DNA of 7,281 nt from Clostridia bacterium (GCA_017381395.1 JAFOCH010000041.1:1-7281), one strand, 5' to 3'; shown: positions 1 through 6,363, numbered from the stretch's first letter. Numbers and translations are program-made. Notes: generated by a model not told the origin, from the sequence alone.

Positions 1-1041
1 GCCTATTGCTTTGCCAGTCAGGGAAAGTATCACGGCGACAGAGCCATCATGAGCTTCGAGGTCGGAAAGCAGGCGTTTGATTATCTTATCAAAAATTCGG
101 GTACTCGACGCAATTTAGAGGTCGATTTCTTTGGTGGAGAGCCGCTTATGAATTTCGATGTGGTAAAGCAGCTTGTCGCCTATGCGCGTGAGATTGAAAA
201 GGAGCATAATAAGAATTTCAGATTCACTCTCACGACTAACGGATTGCTCATTGACGACGACGTAATCGACTTTGCAAACAAGGAAATGAGCAACGTCGTA
301 CTCAGCTTGGACGGAAGAAAAGAAATCCACGACCGTTACCGCGTTGACTATTCGGGAAATGGTAGCTGGGACCGCATAGTGCCAAAGTTTCAGCAGCTTG
401 TAGAGGCACGCGAGGGAAAGAATTATTATATGCGTGGCACCTTTACCCACCGCAATCCCGATTTTTTGAATGATATAAAGCAAATGCTCGATTTGGGCTT
501 TAACGAGCTTAGCATGGAGCCGGTGGTTTGCGCACCGGGCGACCCTGCCGAGCTTACCGAAGAGGATTTGCCCATCGTACTCGACCAGTACGAAAAATTA
601 GCAGAGCTTATGCTCGAAAGAAATAAGCAAGGAAAGCCCTTTACATTTTATCACTATATGATCGATTTAACGGGCGGTCCCTGTATCTACAAGCGTATTT
701 CCGGCTGTGGCTCGGGCACCGAATATATGGCGGTTACTCCTTGGGGCGACCTTTATCCCTGCCACCAGTTTGTCGGTGATGAAAAATTCCGTTTAGGCGA
801 TGTCTGGACGGGCGTTACTAATACCGAAATTCAGGGCGAATTTGCCGCCTGCAACGTTTACGCCCACGAGGAATGTAAGGATTGCTGGGCTCGACTTTAT
901 TGCTCGGGCGGTTGTGCCGCGAATGCATACCATTCGACCGGCTCGGTTACGGGCGTTTACGAATATGGCCGTAAGCTGTTTAAAAAGCGAATGGAATGCG
1001 CCATTATGGTCGAGGTCGCAAAGGCGCTCGGTACCGAATGA
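1..1041 (+). CDS. scfB: SCIFF peptide maturase, radical SAM/SPASM protein (5'-truncated by window edge)
   Basis: This is the C-terminal part (346 codons visible, open from base 1) of the radical SAM enzyme that installs thioether cross-links in the small Cys-rich SCIFF peptide of Clostridia. The window opens at AYCFASQGKYHG, so the YC is the third cysteine of the CX3CX2C cluster motif and the first two lie just upstream. VDFFGGEPLMNF follows, as in radical SAM peptide maturases. The C-terminal auxiliary-cluster (SPASM) region is intact: a cysteine in GCGSGTEYMAVTPWGDLYPC, then CX2CX5CX3C in ECKDCWARLYCSGGC, and a last cysteine in RMECAIM. These provide ligands for auxiliary 4Fe-4S clusters. 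The ATG at 49 is internal, not the start, because homology continues upstream of it. The precursor gene scfA would be expected just upstream, outside this window. The stop overlaps the start of the next gene. The family call comes from recognised motifs and is strong. Confidence 0.93.
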   Translation, partial: AYCFASQGKYHGDRAIMSFEVGKQAFDYLIKNSGTRRNLEVDFFGGEPLMNFDVVKQLVAYAREIEKEHNKNFRFTLTTNGLLIDDDVIDFANKEMSNVVLSLDGRKEIHDRYRVDYSGNGSWDRIVPKFQQLVEAREGKNYYMRGTFTHRNPDFLNDIKQMLDLGFNELSMEPVVCAPGDPAELTEEDLPIVLDQYEKLAELMLERNKQGKPFTFYHYMIDLTGGPCIYKRISGCGSGTEYMAVTPWGDLYPCHQFVGDEKFRLGDVWTGVTNTEIQGEFAACNVYAHEECKDCWARLYCSGGCAANAYHSTGSVTGVYEYGRKLFKKRMECAIMVEVAKALGTE

Positions 1042-2381
1042 TGAAAACGCCTATTTGCGATTTTGTAAAAAAATATGTCGAAAGCGATGCTCTGCGCCTT
1101 CATATGCCTGGGCATAAAGGTGTATCGTTTATTGGTGCCGAATCGCTTGACATAACCGAAATTAACGGCGCCGACAGTTTGTACGAAGCGAGTGGAATAA
1201 TCAAGGAGAGCGAAGACAACGCAAGCGAGCTTTTTGGTTGCCCGACCTATTACTCTACTGAGGGTGCGTCCCATTCAATTCGCGCTATACTTTACCTCAT
1301 TTCTCTTTACGCGAGGGAAAGGGGAGAGCGTCCGTTGATTGCCGCCGCGATGAATGTGCATAAGGCGTTTTTAACTGCCGTCGCTTTGCTCGATTTGGAC
1401 GTCGAGTGGCTCGATTTTGACGATAGAGAGGGATATTTGTCCTGCATTTTCGATGCAAAGAAGCTTGATACCTTTTTACAAACCGGTGACAAAAAGCCGA
1501 CCGCAATCTATCTTACATCACCCGATTATCTGGGCAATATCGCCGATATAAAGGCAATTTCGGCGGTGTGTAAAAAGCACGGAGTTATCCTCGCGGTCGA
1601 TAATGCTCACGGAGCATATCTCCGCTTTTTGACCCCGTCGCAGCACCCAATCGACCTCGGCGCCGATATTTGTTGCGACTCTGCGCATAAAACGTTGCCG
1701 GCGTTAACGGGTGCCGCCTATTTGCATATATCGAATACCGCACCTCGAATTTTTGTCAGCGAGGCAAAAAATGCACATGCTCTTTTCGGCTCTACCAGTC
1801 CGTCATACCTTATTTTGCAGTCGCTCGACCGACTGAATGCATATCTTTCGGACGGATACAACGAGCGCCTTTCATCCCTTGCCAAAAGGGTAGAATTGCT
1901 CAAAAATCGCCTTGCCGAAGCAGGTTACACTCTCTACGGAAACGAGCCGATAAAGATTACCTTGGCCACCAAGGAATACGGCTACACAGGTACCGATTTT
2001 GCAAAAATATTGGCCGAAAAAGGCATTGTTTGTGAATATGCCGACCCCGACTTCATCGTATTTATGCTTACAAACGAGATAGGGGAGGAGGGGCTTTCTC
2101 GCCTCGAAACCGTGCTTTTATCGGTACCGAAAAAGGCATCACTTTCCACCGACTGCATAGCAATTCACCGACCCGAAAAGGTAATGACGATACGTGATGC
2201 GATGATGTCACCTTGCGAAAGAGTGACCACCGCTAATGCTGTCGGTCGCGTGCTTGCACAGCCATCGGTAAGCTGTCCACCCGCCGTGCCGATTGCTTTC
2301 TGTGGTGAAAAAATTGATGAAAAAATTATTTCGACCTTTGACTATTACGGAATAAATGAGCTGACGGTAGTAAAGGAATAA
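1038..2381 (+). CDS. Orn/Lys/Arg decarboxylase-family PLP enzyme (short form)
   Basis: This 447-residue fold-type I PLP enzyme belongs to the SpeA/Cad-like basic amino acid decarboxylase family. The family decarboxylates arginine, lysine or ornithine to polyamines or diamines; which substrate applies here cannot be read from the sequence. Visible motifs are the N-terminal HMPGHKG (residues 22-28), STEGASHS (73-80, PLP phosphate region), TSPDYLG (160-166), VDNAHGAYL (187-195, Asp188 to the pyridine nitrogen) and DSAHKTLPALTG (214-225, Lys218 the likely Schiff-base lysine). A C-terminal decarboxylase domain follows and ends in a short tail. VDNAHG departs from the common VDEAHG. The start is ATG at 1038 or 1041. 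Both overlap the TGA of scfB (1039-1041), and no good ribosome binding site precedes them, so translation is probably coupled. An upstream in-frame ATG at 996 lies inside scfB and was not used. A bidirectional terminator follows. Confidence is high for the family and low for the substrate. Confidence 0.92.
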   Translation: MMKTPICDFVKKYVESDALRLHMPGHKGVSFIGAESLDITEINGADSLYEASGIIKESEDNASELFGCPTYYSTEGASHSIRAILYLISLYARERGERPLIAAAMNVHKAFLTAVALLDLDVEWLDFDDREGYLSCIFDAKKLDTFLQTGDKKPTAIYLTSPDYLGNIADIKAISAVCKKHGVILAVDNAHGAYLRFLTPSQHPIDLGADICCDSAHKTLPALTGAAYLHISNTAPRIFVSEAKNAHALFGSTSPSYLILQSLDRLNAYLSDGYNERLSSLAKRVELLKNRLAEAGYTLYGNEPIKITLATKEYGYTGTDFAKILAEKGIVCEYADPDFIVFMLTNEIGEEGLSRLETVLLSVPKKASLSTDCIAIHRPEKVMTIRDAMMSPCERVTTANAVGRVLAQPSVSCPPAVPIAFCGEKIDEKIISTFDYYGINELTVVKE

Positions 2382-2384
2382 ATT

Positions 2385-2418
2385 AAAAAACTGCTTATCG
2401 TGAGATAAGCAGTTTTTT
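2385..2418. terminator. Bidirectional intrinsic terminator between convergent genes
   Basis: A perfect 9-bp stem, CTGCTTATC (2391-2399) and GATAAGCAG (2404-2412), has the loop GTGA. It is flanked by six A on the left (2385-2390) and six T on the right (2413-2418), so it has a U-tract on either strand. It sits 3 bases after the decarboxylase stop and 15 bases beyond the rsmE stop, and it should end transcription of both converging units. Confidence 0.93.
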
Positions 2419-2433
2419 GTGTTTAAAATCCTA

Positions 2434-3177
2434 TTAATTTTCGCTCATTTCGGTATATAGCATACACATTCCGACGGCGGTTATTGCGGCGGTTTCGGTG
2501 CGTAAAATGCGCTTTCCAAGCGAAATTATCCTTCCGCCTGCATCCTTTGCCGCTTCGATTTCACCGTCGTCAAAGCCGCCTTCCGGCCCGATTATGATTC
2601 CTACCGACTTTACCCCTTTAAGCGTGGCCAACGCCTCTTTTGTAGATAAAATGCCGTCCTCATTTTCGTAAGGGACGAGTAGTAAATCGAGCTCTTTTGC
2701 AGCGTCTAACGCGGCCTTGTATGAAATAATTTCGTTGATTTCGGGGATTGTGTTGCGTTTGCTCTGCTTTGCGGCACTTTCCGAAATTGCCTGCCAGCGT
2801 GTTTGCTTGGATTTTTTCTTTTTATCGTCGAGCTTGACGATGCATCGCTTCATTTCGATCGGCGTTATCGAATACACTCCGAGCTCGACCGCCTTTTGAA
2901 TAATAAGCTCCATTTTGTCGCTCTTTGGTAGTCCTTGAAACAGGTGGATTTGAAGTGGCAGCTCGGTGTTTTGATAATCCTCTTCAATAATCGGAGCGAC
3001 AATTTCATCATTGTCGATTATTTCGATTTCGCAAAGGTCGCTTTTACCATTTGCACTGATTAAAATGGTGTCGCCGACCTTCATTCTCAGCACGTTTTTT
3101 ATATGATTGTGGTCGGCTCCCGTAATGATATATCGGTCACCCTGTCTGCAATCGTCGTTTACAAAGAAATTATACAT
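2434..3177 (-). CDS. rsmE: 16S rRNA (uracil(1498)-N(3))-methyltransferase RsmE
   Basis: RsmE is a SAM-dependent SPOUT methyltransferase that methylates N3 of U1498 of 16S rRNA at the decoding centre of the 30S subunit. The protein has 247 residues, the usual family length. It shows an N-terminal PUA-like part (residues 1 to about 70), then the SPOUT knot with the signature loops IIGPEGGF (about 195-202) and LGKRILRTETA (220-230) that form the cofactor pocket. LFQGLPKSDKMELIIQKAVELGV, split here by LPKSDK, is also typical. The start is ATG at 3177, preceded by AAAGGGG with a 6-base spacer. That ribosome binding site overlaps the last codons and stop of the upstream peptidase gene, which ends only 3 bases earlier, so the two are co-transcribed. 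Many Firmicutes have prmA next to rsmE; here the neighbour is a peptidase instead. The gene ends at the shared terminator 2385-2418. Confidence 0.97.
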   Translation of the reverse strand: MYNFFVNDDCRQGDRYIITGADHNHIKNVLRMKVGDTILISANGKSDLCEIEIIDNDEIVAPIIEEDYQNTELPLQIHLFQGLPKSDKMELIIQKAVELGVYSITPIEMKRCIVKLDDKKKKSKQTRWQAISESAAKQSKRNTIPEINEIISYKAALDAAKELDLLLVPYENEDGILSTKEALATLKGVKSVGIIIGPEGGFDDGEIEAAKDAGGRIISLGKRILRTETAAITAVGMCMLYTEMSEN

Positions 3178-3180
3178 CTT

Positions 3181-4002
3181 TTACCCCTTTTTGCTAGGTA
3201 ATATTTCAATCATGGAAAGTATCTTTTTGCTATATCCCTTAAAGCTGCGAATGTATGGCGGCAAAAATTTTGAGCGAAAGCGCTTTTGTGGTTGCTGTAA
3301 AAACGCACTGATTTTATTATAAGTATTTTCCCATCGTGATAGAGAAAGTACCTCGCCGTTGGTATGTTGGCGAAAATATCCTACGCCTAGATTAACGCCG
3401 CAAATTTTTCGGCAGAGAATTTGCAGGTCGGTACTGCCTTTTTTCTCGCTGTCGATAAAGCCGGTTGCCGTTTCTATATAATTTTTAAACTTTGCGGTGT
3501 TATCAACCCCGTTATATAGGCAGCAGTTGGTACTCATCCAGTCGAGTTCAATCATGAAACAGTGCTTATTCAGTTCGCGAAAAAGTTTTTTATTCGACTT
3601 TTTGAGATATTGTGCGCCAAATTTTCCGTGCTCCTCACCATCAGCTATGAGGATACTGTGACCGCAGTCTTTCATTTTCCATAGCATAGCGCAACCTGCT
3701 CGGTCGTCGGCACCTATACCGCAGCCCTCGTTGCCGCTGAAAAACAGATCGTCTTTGAATTCGACTGTGCGCGGGTCGGAAAAAGGTTTATCATAGTTTT
3801 TATCCCAAACGGTGTCGATATGAGCGACCAAAACTACGCGATCCTTTCGAGTGCCGGGAATATAAACGTAGCGTTCAAGCGGATTTTTGCCCACGCCCGA
3901 AATCGCCCCGGGCAACGCGACAAACCGTTCAAACATTTCGTCACCGCTATCAAGTGGTGTGCTTAAAAAATCGTACAGCAGTTTTTCATTTTCCTTGCTC
4001 AT
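3181..4002 (-). CDS. M20/M28-like zinc metallopeptidase family protein
   Basis: This 273-residue protein has the ligand pattern of clan MH di-zinc exopeptidases. It shows LVAHIDTV (His61, Asp63), GIGADDRAGCAM (Asp99 as likely bridging ligand), ADGEEHGKFGA (Glu123 as general base, Glu124 as ligand), MIELD (Asp154) and GYFRQHTNGE (His213). The region from STDLQ onward, ending with NLGVGYFRQHTNGE, resembles the metal-binding end of M28/M42-type aminopeptidases. It would hydrolyse small peptides or amino-acid conjugates in the cytoplasm, as no signal peptide is visible; the substrate is unknown. An ATG at 4053 would add 17 Lys-rich residues, but a good promoter (4034-4062) lies inside that extension. 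The ATG at 4002 has GGAG with a 7-base spacer and was chosen. The last 50 residues are basic (RFRSKFLPPYIRSFKG) and poorly recognised. It is the first gene of an operon with rsmE, 3 bases apart. Confidence 0.85.
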   Translation of the reverse strand: MSKENEKLLYDFLSTPLDSGDEMFERFVALPGAISGVGKNPLERYVYIPGTRKDRVVLVAHIDTVWDKNYDKPFSDPRTVEFKDDLFFSGNEGCGIGADDRAGCAMLWKMKDCGHSILIADGEEHGKFGAQYLKKSNKKLFRELNKHCFMIELDWMSTNCCLYNGVDNTAKFKNYIETATGFIDSEKKGSTDLQILCRKICGVNLGVGYFRQHTNGEVLSLSRWENTYNKISAFLQQPQKRFRSKFLPPYIRSFKGYSKKILSMIEILPSKKG

Positions 4003-4033
4003 ATTTATGCTCCATTTTTTTACTTTTAATTTA

Positions 4034-4062
4034 ATTTTACCATACAATTTCATAAATCACAA
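4034..4062 (-). promoter_or_regulatory. SigA-type promoter for the peptidase-rsmE operon
   Basis: On the minus strand TTGTGA (4057-4062) and TAAAAT (4034-4039) are separated by 17 bases. It lies 32 bases upstream of the chosen ATG at 4002 and overlaps the rejected 5' extension of that gene, which supports the shorter start. Confidence 0.72.
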
Positions 4063-4070
4063 CATAAATA

Positions 4071-4082
4071 AATGTTAACATT
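4071..4082. promoter_or_regulatory. 12-bp perfect palindrome between divergent promoters (possible operator)
   Basis: AATGTTAACATT is its own reverse complement. It lies between the -35 box of the minus-strand promoter (4057-4062) and that of the plus-strand promoter (4087-4092). A second overlapping inverted repeat, AACAT (4061-4065) with ATGTT (4072-4076), has a 6-base spacer. The position fits a binding site for a dimeric regulator acting on both promoters, but the short AT-rich sequence could be chance. No regulator gene is adjacent. Confidence 0.4.
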
Positions 4083-4086
4083 GCGG

Positions 4087-4115
4087 TTGAGAAAAGTGTA
4101 TCTGTATTATATAAT
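4087..4115 (+). promoter_or_regulatory. SigA-type promoter for the ICMT-family methyltransferase gene
   Basis: TTGAGA (4087-4092) and a perfect TATAAT (4110-4115) have 17-base spacing, 29 bases before the chosen ATG at 4145. It is divergent from the peptidase-rsmE promoter. Confidence 0.85.
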
Positions 4116-4144
4116 TAGTATATAAATAATTGGAGTTGAGACGG

Positions 4145-4810
4145 ATGAAGCTGTTACTTAACGCGCTGATAAAATTTATAGCGGGATTGATTCTCGTCGG
4201 ACTGCTACTTTTTCTTCCCGCAGGTACGGTAAATTATTCGGGCGCGTGGCTCTTTATCGCGTTTTTGTTTATCCCGATGCTTTTGCTCGGTGTCGTATTG
4301 CTTTTTAAGGCGCCCAAGCTCCTCCAAAAGCGACTCGACGGCAGGGAGAAGGAGTCGACGCAAAAGGGTGTAGTAGCATTTTCGGGGCTGATTTTTCTCG
4401 CAGGATTTGTCGTGTCAGGGCTTGATTTCCGATTTGGCTGGTCAAAGGTACCGCTCGCAGTTATCATTACAGCATCGGTTGTATTCCTTTTATCCTACGG
4501 GATTTACGCCGAAGTGATGCGCGAAAACGCCTATCTTTCGCGCACGATAGAGGTGCAAGAAGGGCAAAAGGTTATCGACATGGGATTGTACGGAATTGTC
4601 CGTCACCCGATGTATATGGCTACGATTTTGCTCTTTTTAATGATACCGCTCATTCTCGGCTCGTGGTATGGTTTTATCGTCTTTTTGGCATACCCGTTCA
4701 TCATAGCCGTCCGCATCAAGAATGAGGAAAAGGTTCTCATTGCCCAGCTCGACGGCTACGCAGAATATATAAAAAAGGTGAAATACAGAATTATACCATT
4801 CATTTGGTGA
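4145..4810 (+). CDS. Isoprenylcysteine carboxyl methyltransferase (ICMT)-family integral membrane protein
   Basis: This 221-residue membrane protein has hydrophobic segments at about residues 8-25, 34-54, 77-93, 103-122 and a long pair across 158-189. Its C-terminal half carries the ICMT/PEMT-type SAM-binding core: GLYGIVRHPMY (147-157) with the RHP motif, then RIKNEEKVL (190-198) with the paired glutamates, and a terminal YAEYIKKVKYRIIPFIW. In eukaryotes ICMT methylates prenylated cysteine. Bacterial members are widespread with mostly unknown substrates (lipids, quinone-like or small molecules), so no specific reaction is assigned. A TTG at 4130 in frame was rejected because it overlaps the GGAG ribosome binding site (4132-4135), which stands 9 bases before the ATG at 4145. 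The gene has its own strong promoter and looks monocistronic. It is followed by a 16-bp hairpin. The family is confident, the function open. Confidence 0.9.
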   Translation: MKLLLNALIKFIAGLILVGLLLFLPAGTVNYSGAWLFIAFLFIPMLLLGVVLLFKAPKLLQKRLDGREKESTQKGVVAFSGLIFLAGFVVSGLDFRFGWSKVPLAVIITASVVFLLSYGIYAEVMRENAYLSRTIEVQEGQKVIDMGLYGIVRHPMYMATILLFLMIPLILGSWYGFIVFLAYPFIIAVRIKNEEKVLIAQLDGYAEYIKKVKYRIIPFIW

Positions 4811-4820
4811 TACCTACATA

Positions 4821-4856
4821 AGCAAAGCCGATGAGCGAATGCTCATCGGCTTTGCT
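4821..4856. terminator. Long perfect hairpin between convergent genes, without a U-tract
   Basis: AGCAAAGCCGATGAGC (4821-4836) and GCTCATCGGCTTTGCT (4841-4856) form a 16-bp perfect stem with the loop GAAT. It lies 10 bases after the methyltransferase stop and 25 bases beyond the glycosyltransferase stop. The position fits a shared terminator, but neither strand has a poly-T run after the stem, so it may act as a transcript-end stabilising hairpin or be a dispersed palindromic repeat. Confidence 0.65.
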
Positions 4857-4881
4857 TCACGTTAGGTTGTGGGAGAGGAAA

Positions 4882-5892
4882 TCATTTCCCTTTGACACCC
4901 TTTTTTAATTTTTTTAAAAGGTTAATTGTCTTAAAGTATAGGGATAGCATCCCTGGACAATAAAGGGCCAAAAGGTAAAGTCCCTTATCCCTTCTGCTTA
5001 AAACGGGATAAACGGTTTTTTTGTACTCTTTTAATGTCTTTCGCATTCTTTTGACGTCTGCGCTATGCGGCGTTTGCCGCTGAAAACAGCGTATAAAGCA
5101 GCCGAATGCGTCGCTTTTTTGTAGGTTGGCATATTCGCTTCGCTCGAGCAATTCCTCGTTTTTCCATACCAATTCTCTACGGCGAAAACGGGACCAAAAG
5201 GCGTCAAAATCATATTGAAACGATATGTTGTTATCGTGAATTCGATTGAGGCACCACTGCTGTTTTAAAAAGGTGGCATTTGCACCTTTCGCTAAATTTT
5301 CGTATATGAAATAAAAATCCTCACCAATAAACAGGTCGGTTTTATATCGAGTATCGCCGATTAAATCACGTCGCATCATCGTTCCGCTCATTACATTAAA
5401 GGGGGATTGCGCATAAAAGAAGCATCGCAAAGCATCGTTATGCTCGTGATAGGTGATTTCAGCCGCCGTCGCATCGTTTAAGAATTTGTTTCGTGTCTTG
5501 AACCAATATTGTTGAGGACAGTTGAGCGATTTTGTGCCTGTTATGGATGCGTTGTTTTCTTCCAGTCCGCAAACGAGCATTTCTAATAGCATGGGGTGGA
5601 TAATATCATCGCTGTCTAAAAAGAAGATGTAGTCACCCTTTGCGGCATCCAGGCCTTTATTACGTGCGGACGAAACCCCTCCATGTGCGCCAAAAAGGAT
5701 CTTTATTCTATTATCCTTTGCAGCTGCTTGTCGGCAAATTTCTACGGTGTTATCGGTTGAGCCATCGTCAATTATTATTATCTCGAAGCTTTTATAGCTT
5801 TGCGCTAATACAGAGTCGATGCACTCTTCAATTACGCTTTGACGGTTATAAACAGGGATAATGATTGATACATATTTATTGTTAGTGTCCAT
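4882..5892 (-). CDS. Glycosyltransferase family 2 (GT-A fold)
   Basis: This 336-residue family 2 glycosyltransferase transfers a sugar from a nucleotide-sugar donor, usually in cell-surface polysaccharide, teichoic acid or glycolipid synthesis; donor and acceptor are not predictable here. The GT-A core opens with YVSIIIPVYNR (residues 7-17), followed by IIIIDDGSTDNT (38-49), GGVSSARNKGLDAAKG (71-86) and FFLDSDD (90-96), whose DxD binds the metal and nucleotide. GED at 190-192 is at the place of the usual catalytic acidic pair. No transmembrane segment is obvious. The C-terminus is basic (LLKKLKKGVKGK), which could help membrane association. The start is ATG at 5892, with GGAG shortly before it and a promoter at 5919-5947. 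It stands alone, with no other cell-envelope gene in the window, so the pathway cannot be told from context. Confidence 0.95.
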   Translation of the reverse strand: MDTNNKYVSIIIPVYNRQSVIEECIDSVLAQSYKSFEIIIIDDGSTDNTVEICRQAAAKDNRIKILFGAHGGVSSARNKGLDAAKGDYIFFLDSDDIIHPMLLEMLVCGLEENNASITGTKSLNCPQQYWFKTRNKFLNDATAAEITYHEHNDALRCFFYAQSPFNVMSGTMMRRDLIGDTRYKTDLFIGEDFYFIYENLAKGANATFLKQQWCLNRIHDNNISFQYDFDAFWSRFRRRELVWKNEELLERSEYANLQKSDAFGCFIRCFQRQTPHSADVKRMRKTLKEYKKTVYPVLSRRDKGLYLLALYCPGMLSLYFKTINLLKKLKKGVKGK

Positions 5893-5918
5893 TTCATTCT
5901 CCGTTATGTTTTTTATTT

Positions 5919-5947
5919 ATTGTAGCATAATTCTTTGCTTTTCACAA
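5919..5947 (-). promoter_or_regulatory. Promoter of the glycosyltransferase gene
   Basis: On the minus strand TTGTGA (5942-5947) and TACAAT (5919-5924) are 17 bases apart. A TG two bases upstream of the -10 box gives an extended -10. The -35 hexamer is identical to that of the peptidase operon promoter. The box ends 27 bases before the ATG at 5892. Confidence 0.75.
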
Positions 5948-6020
5948 TGGCAAAAGCGGAATGACCCGAAAAACATCGAAAAAATCGTTTTTAGTACGAT
6001 TTATGGGACTATTGGCTTTA

Positions 6021-6031
6021 TATAATATAAT
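6021..6031 (+). promoter_or_regulatory. Tandem TATAAT -10 boxes for the microprotein/EF-hand cassette
   Basis: Two overlapping perfect TATAAT hexamers (6021-6026 and 6026-6031) lie about 30 bases before the ATG at 6060. No good -35 box is seen at 16-18 bases upstream. A small inverted repeat, AAATCG (5982-5987) with CGATTT (5997-6002), covers the -35 region, so the promoter may need an activator or be controlled there. Confidence 0.55.
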
Positions 6032-6059
6032 CACAGTAATCAGAAAAGGGGAGTTTGAT

Positions 6060-6116
6060 ATGTTTTTTATCCTGCTGTTTTTGTTTTATGCCGCTCTCAG
6101 CTTTTTTGGTATGTGA
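6060..6116 (+). CDS. Putative 18-residue hydrophobic microprotein
   Basis: A very short open reading frame encodes MFFILLFLFYAALSFFGM and stops with TGA at 6114-6116. It is supported by a strong ribosome binding site, GGGGAG (6048-6053), with an ideal 6-base spacer, and by tandem TATAAT boxes just upstream. All residues except one Tyr, one Ser and the Gly are hydrophobic, with no charge at all, so the product would be a single short membrane-inserted peptide or a leader peptide. It begins the transcript whose second gene is the EF-hand protein, 22 bases downstream with its own ribosome binding site. I do not recognise a family. It could instead be only a translated leader that controls the next gene. 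Confidence 0.5.
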   Translation: MFFILLFLFYAALSFFGM

Positions 6117-6138
6117 AAAAAATTAAGGAGGATTTTTT

Positions 6139-6363
6139 ATGGGAATATTCGGTGATTTATTTGATTTCAATGGCGATGGTAAGCTTGATTCGTTTGAAAA
6201 GGCGGCAGAATTCGGTATGTTTATGGATATGGTCGAATCCTGTGAACAAAATGAGTTTGAATTGGCGGGACTTGATGTTGATGAGCTTGCTCTAATGGAT
6301 GATGACGAGCGCACAGAAACATTAGAGAATGCAGGCCTTGACCCCGACGACTTCGATTTTTGA
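6139..6363 (+). CDS. Small acidic protein with one EF-hand calcium-binding loop
   Basis: This 74-residue, strongly acidic protein has a textbook 12-residue EF-hand loop, DFNGDGKLDSFE (residues 9-20). Asp, Asn, Asp, Lys carbonyl, Asp and Glu sit at ligand positions 1, 3, 5, 7, 9 and 12, so calcium binding is likely. The rest is a helix-prone stretch (about 20-50) followed by a Glu/Asp-rich tail ending LDPDDFDF. There is no signal peptide or membrane segment, so it is cytoplasmic unless exported in an unusual way. The ribosome binding site AAGGAGG with a 7-base spacer before the ATG is near consensus, which predicts high translation. Similar small single-EF-hand proteins occur in Firmicutes with no known role, as far as I can recall. 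It shares a transcript with the 18-residue hydrophobic frame upstream. Confidence 0.85.
   Translation: MGIFGDLFDFNGDGKLDSFEKAAEFGMFMDMVESCEQNEFELAGLDVDELALMDDDERTETLENAGLDPDDFDF

Noticed and set aside
115..483. 122-codon minus-strand frame inside scfB
   Set aside because: Shadow of a clearly recognised gene on the other strand, with no family resemblance or ribosome binding site.
996..1037. Upstream in-frame ATG extending the decarboxylase by 14 residues
   Set aside because: It lies within the scfB coding region, the added residues are unlike the family, and the ATG at 1038/1041 fits the HMPGHKG spacing.
4003..4053. 17-residue extension of the metallopeptidase
   Set aside because: A promoter overlaps it, there is no ribosome binding site before it, and the ATG at 4002 has GGAG at proper distance.
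4130..4144. TTG start for the ICMT-family protein
   Set aside because: The TTG overlaps the GGAG ribosome binding site that serves the ATG at 4145.
4877..4889. Small palindrome GGAAA-TCA-TTTCC over the glycosyltransferase stop
   Set aside because: Short, with coding constraint on part of it and no promoter nearby; likely chance.
6123..6314. Ser-rich minus-strand frame opposite the EF-hand gene
   Set aside because: The Ser-rich, low-complexity composition is the complement of the acidic codons of the EF-hand protein.
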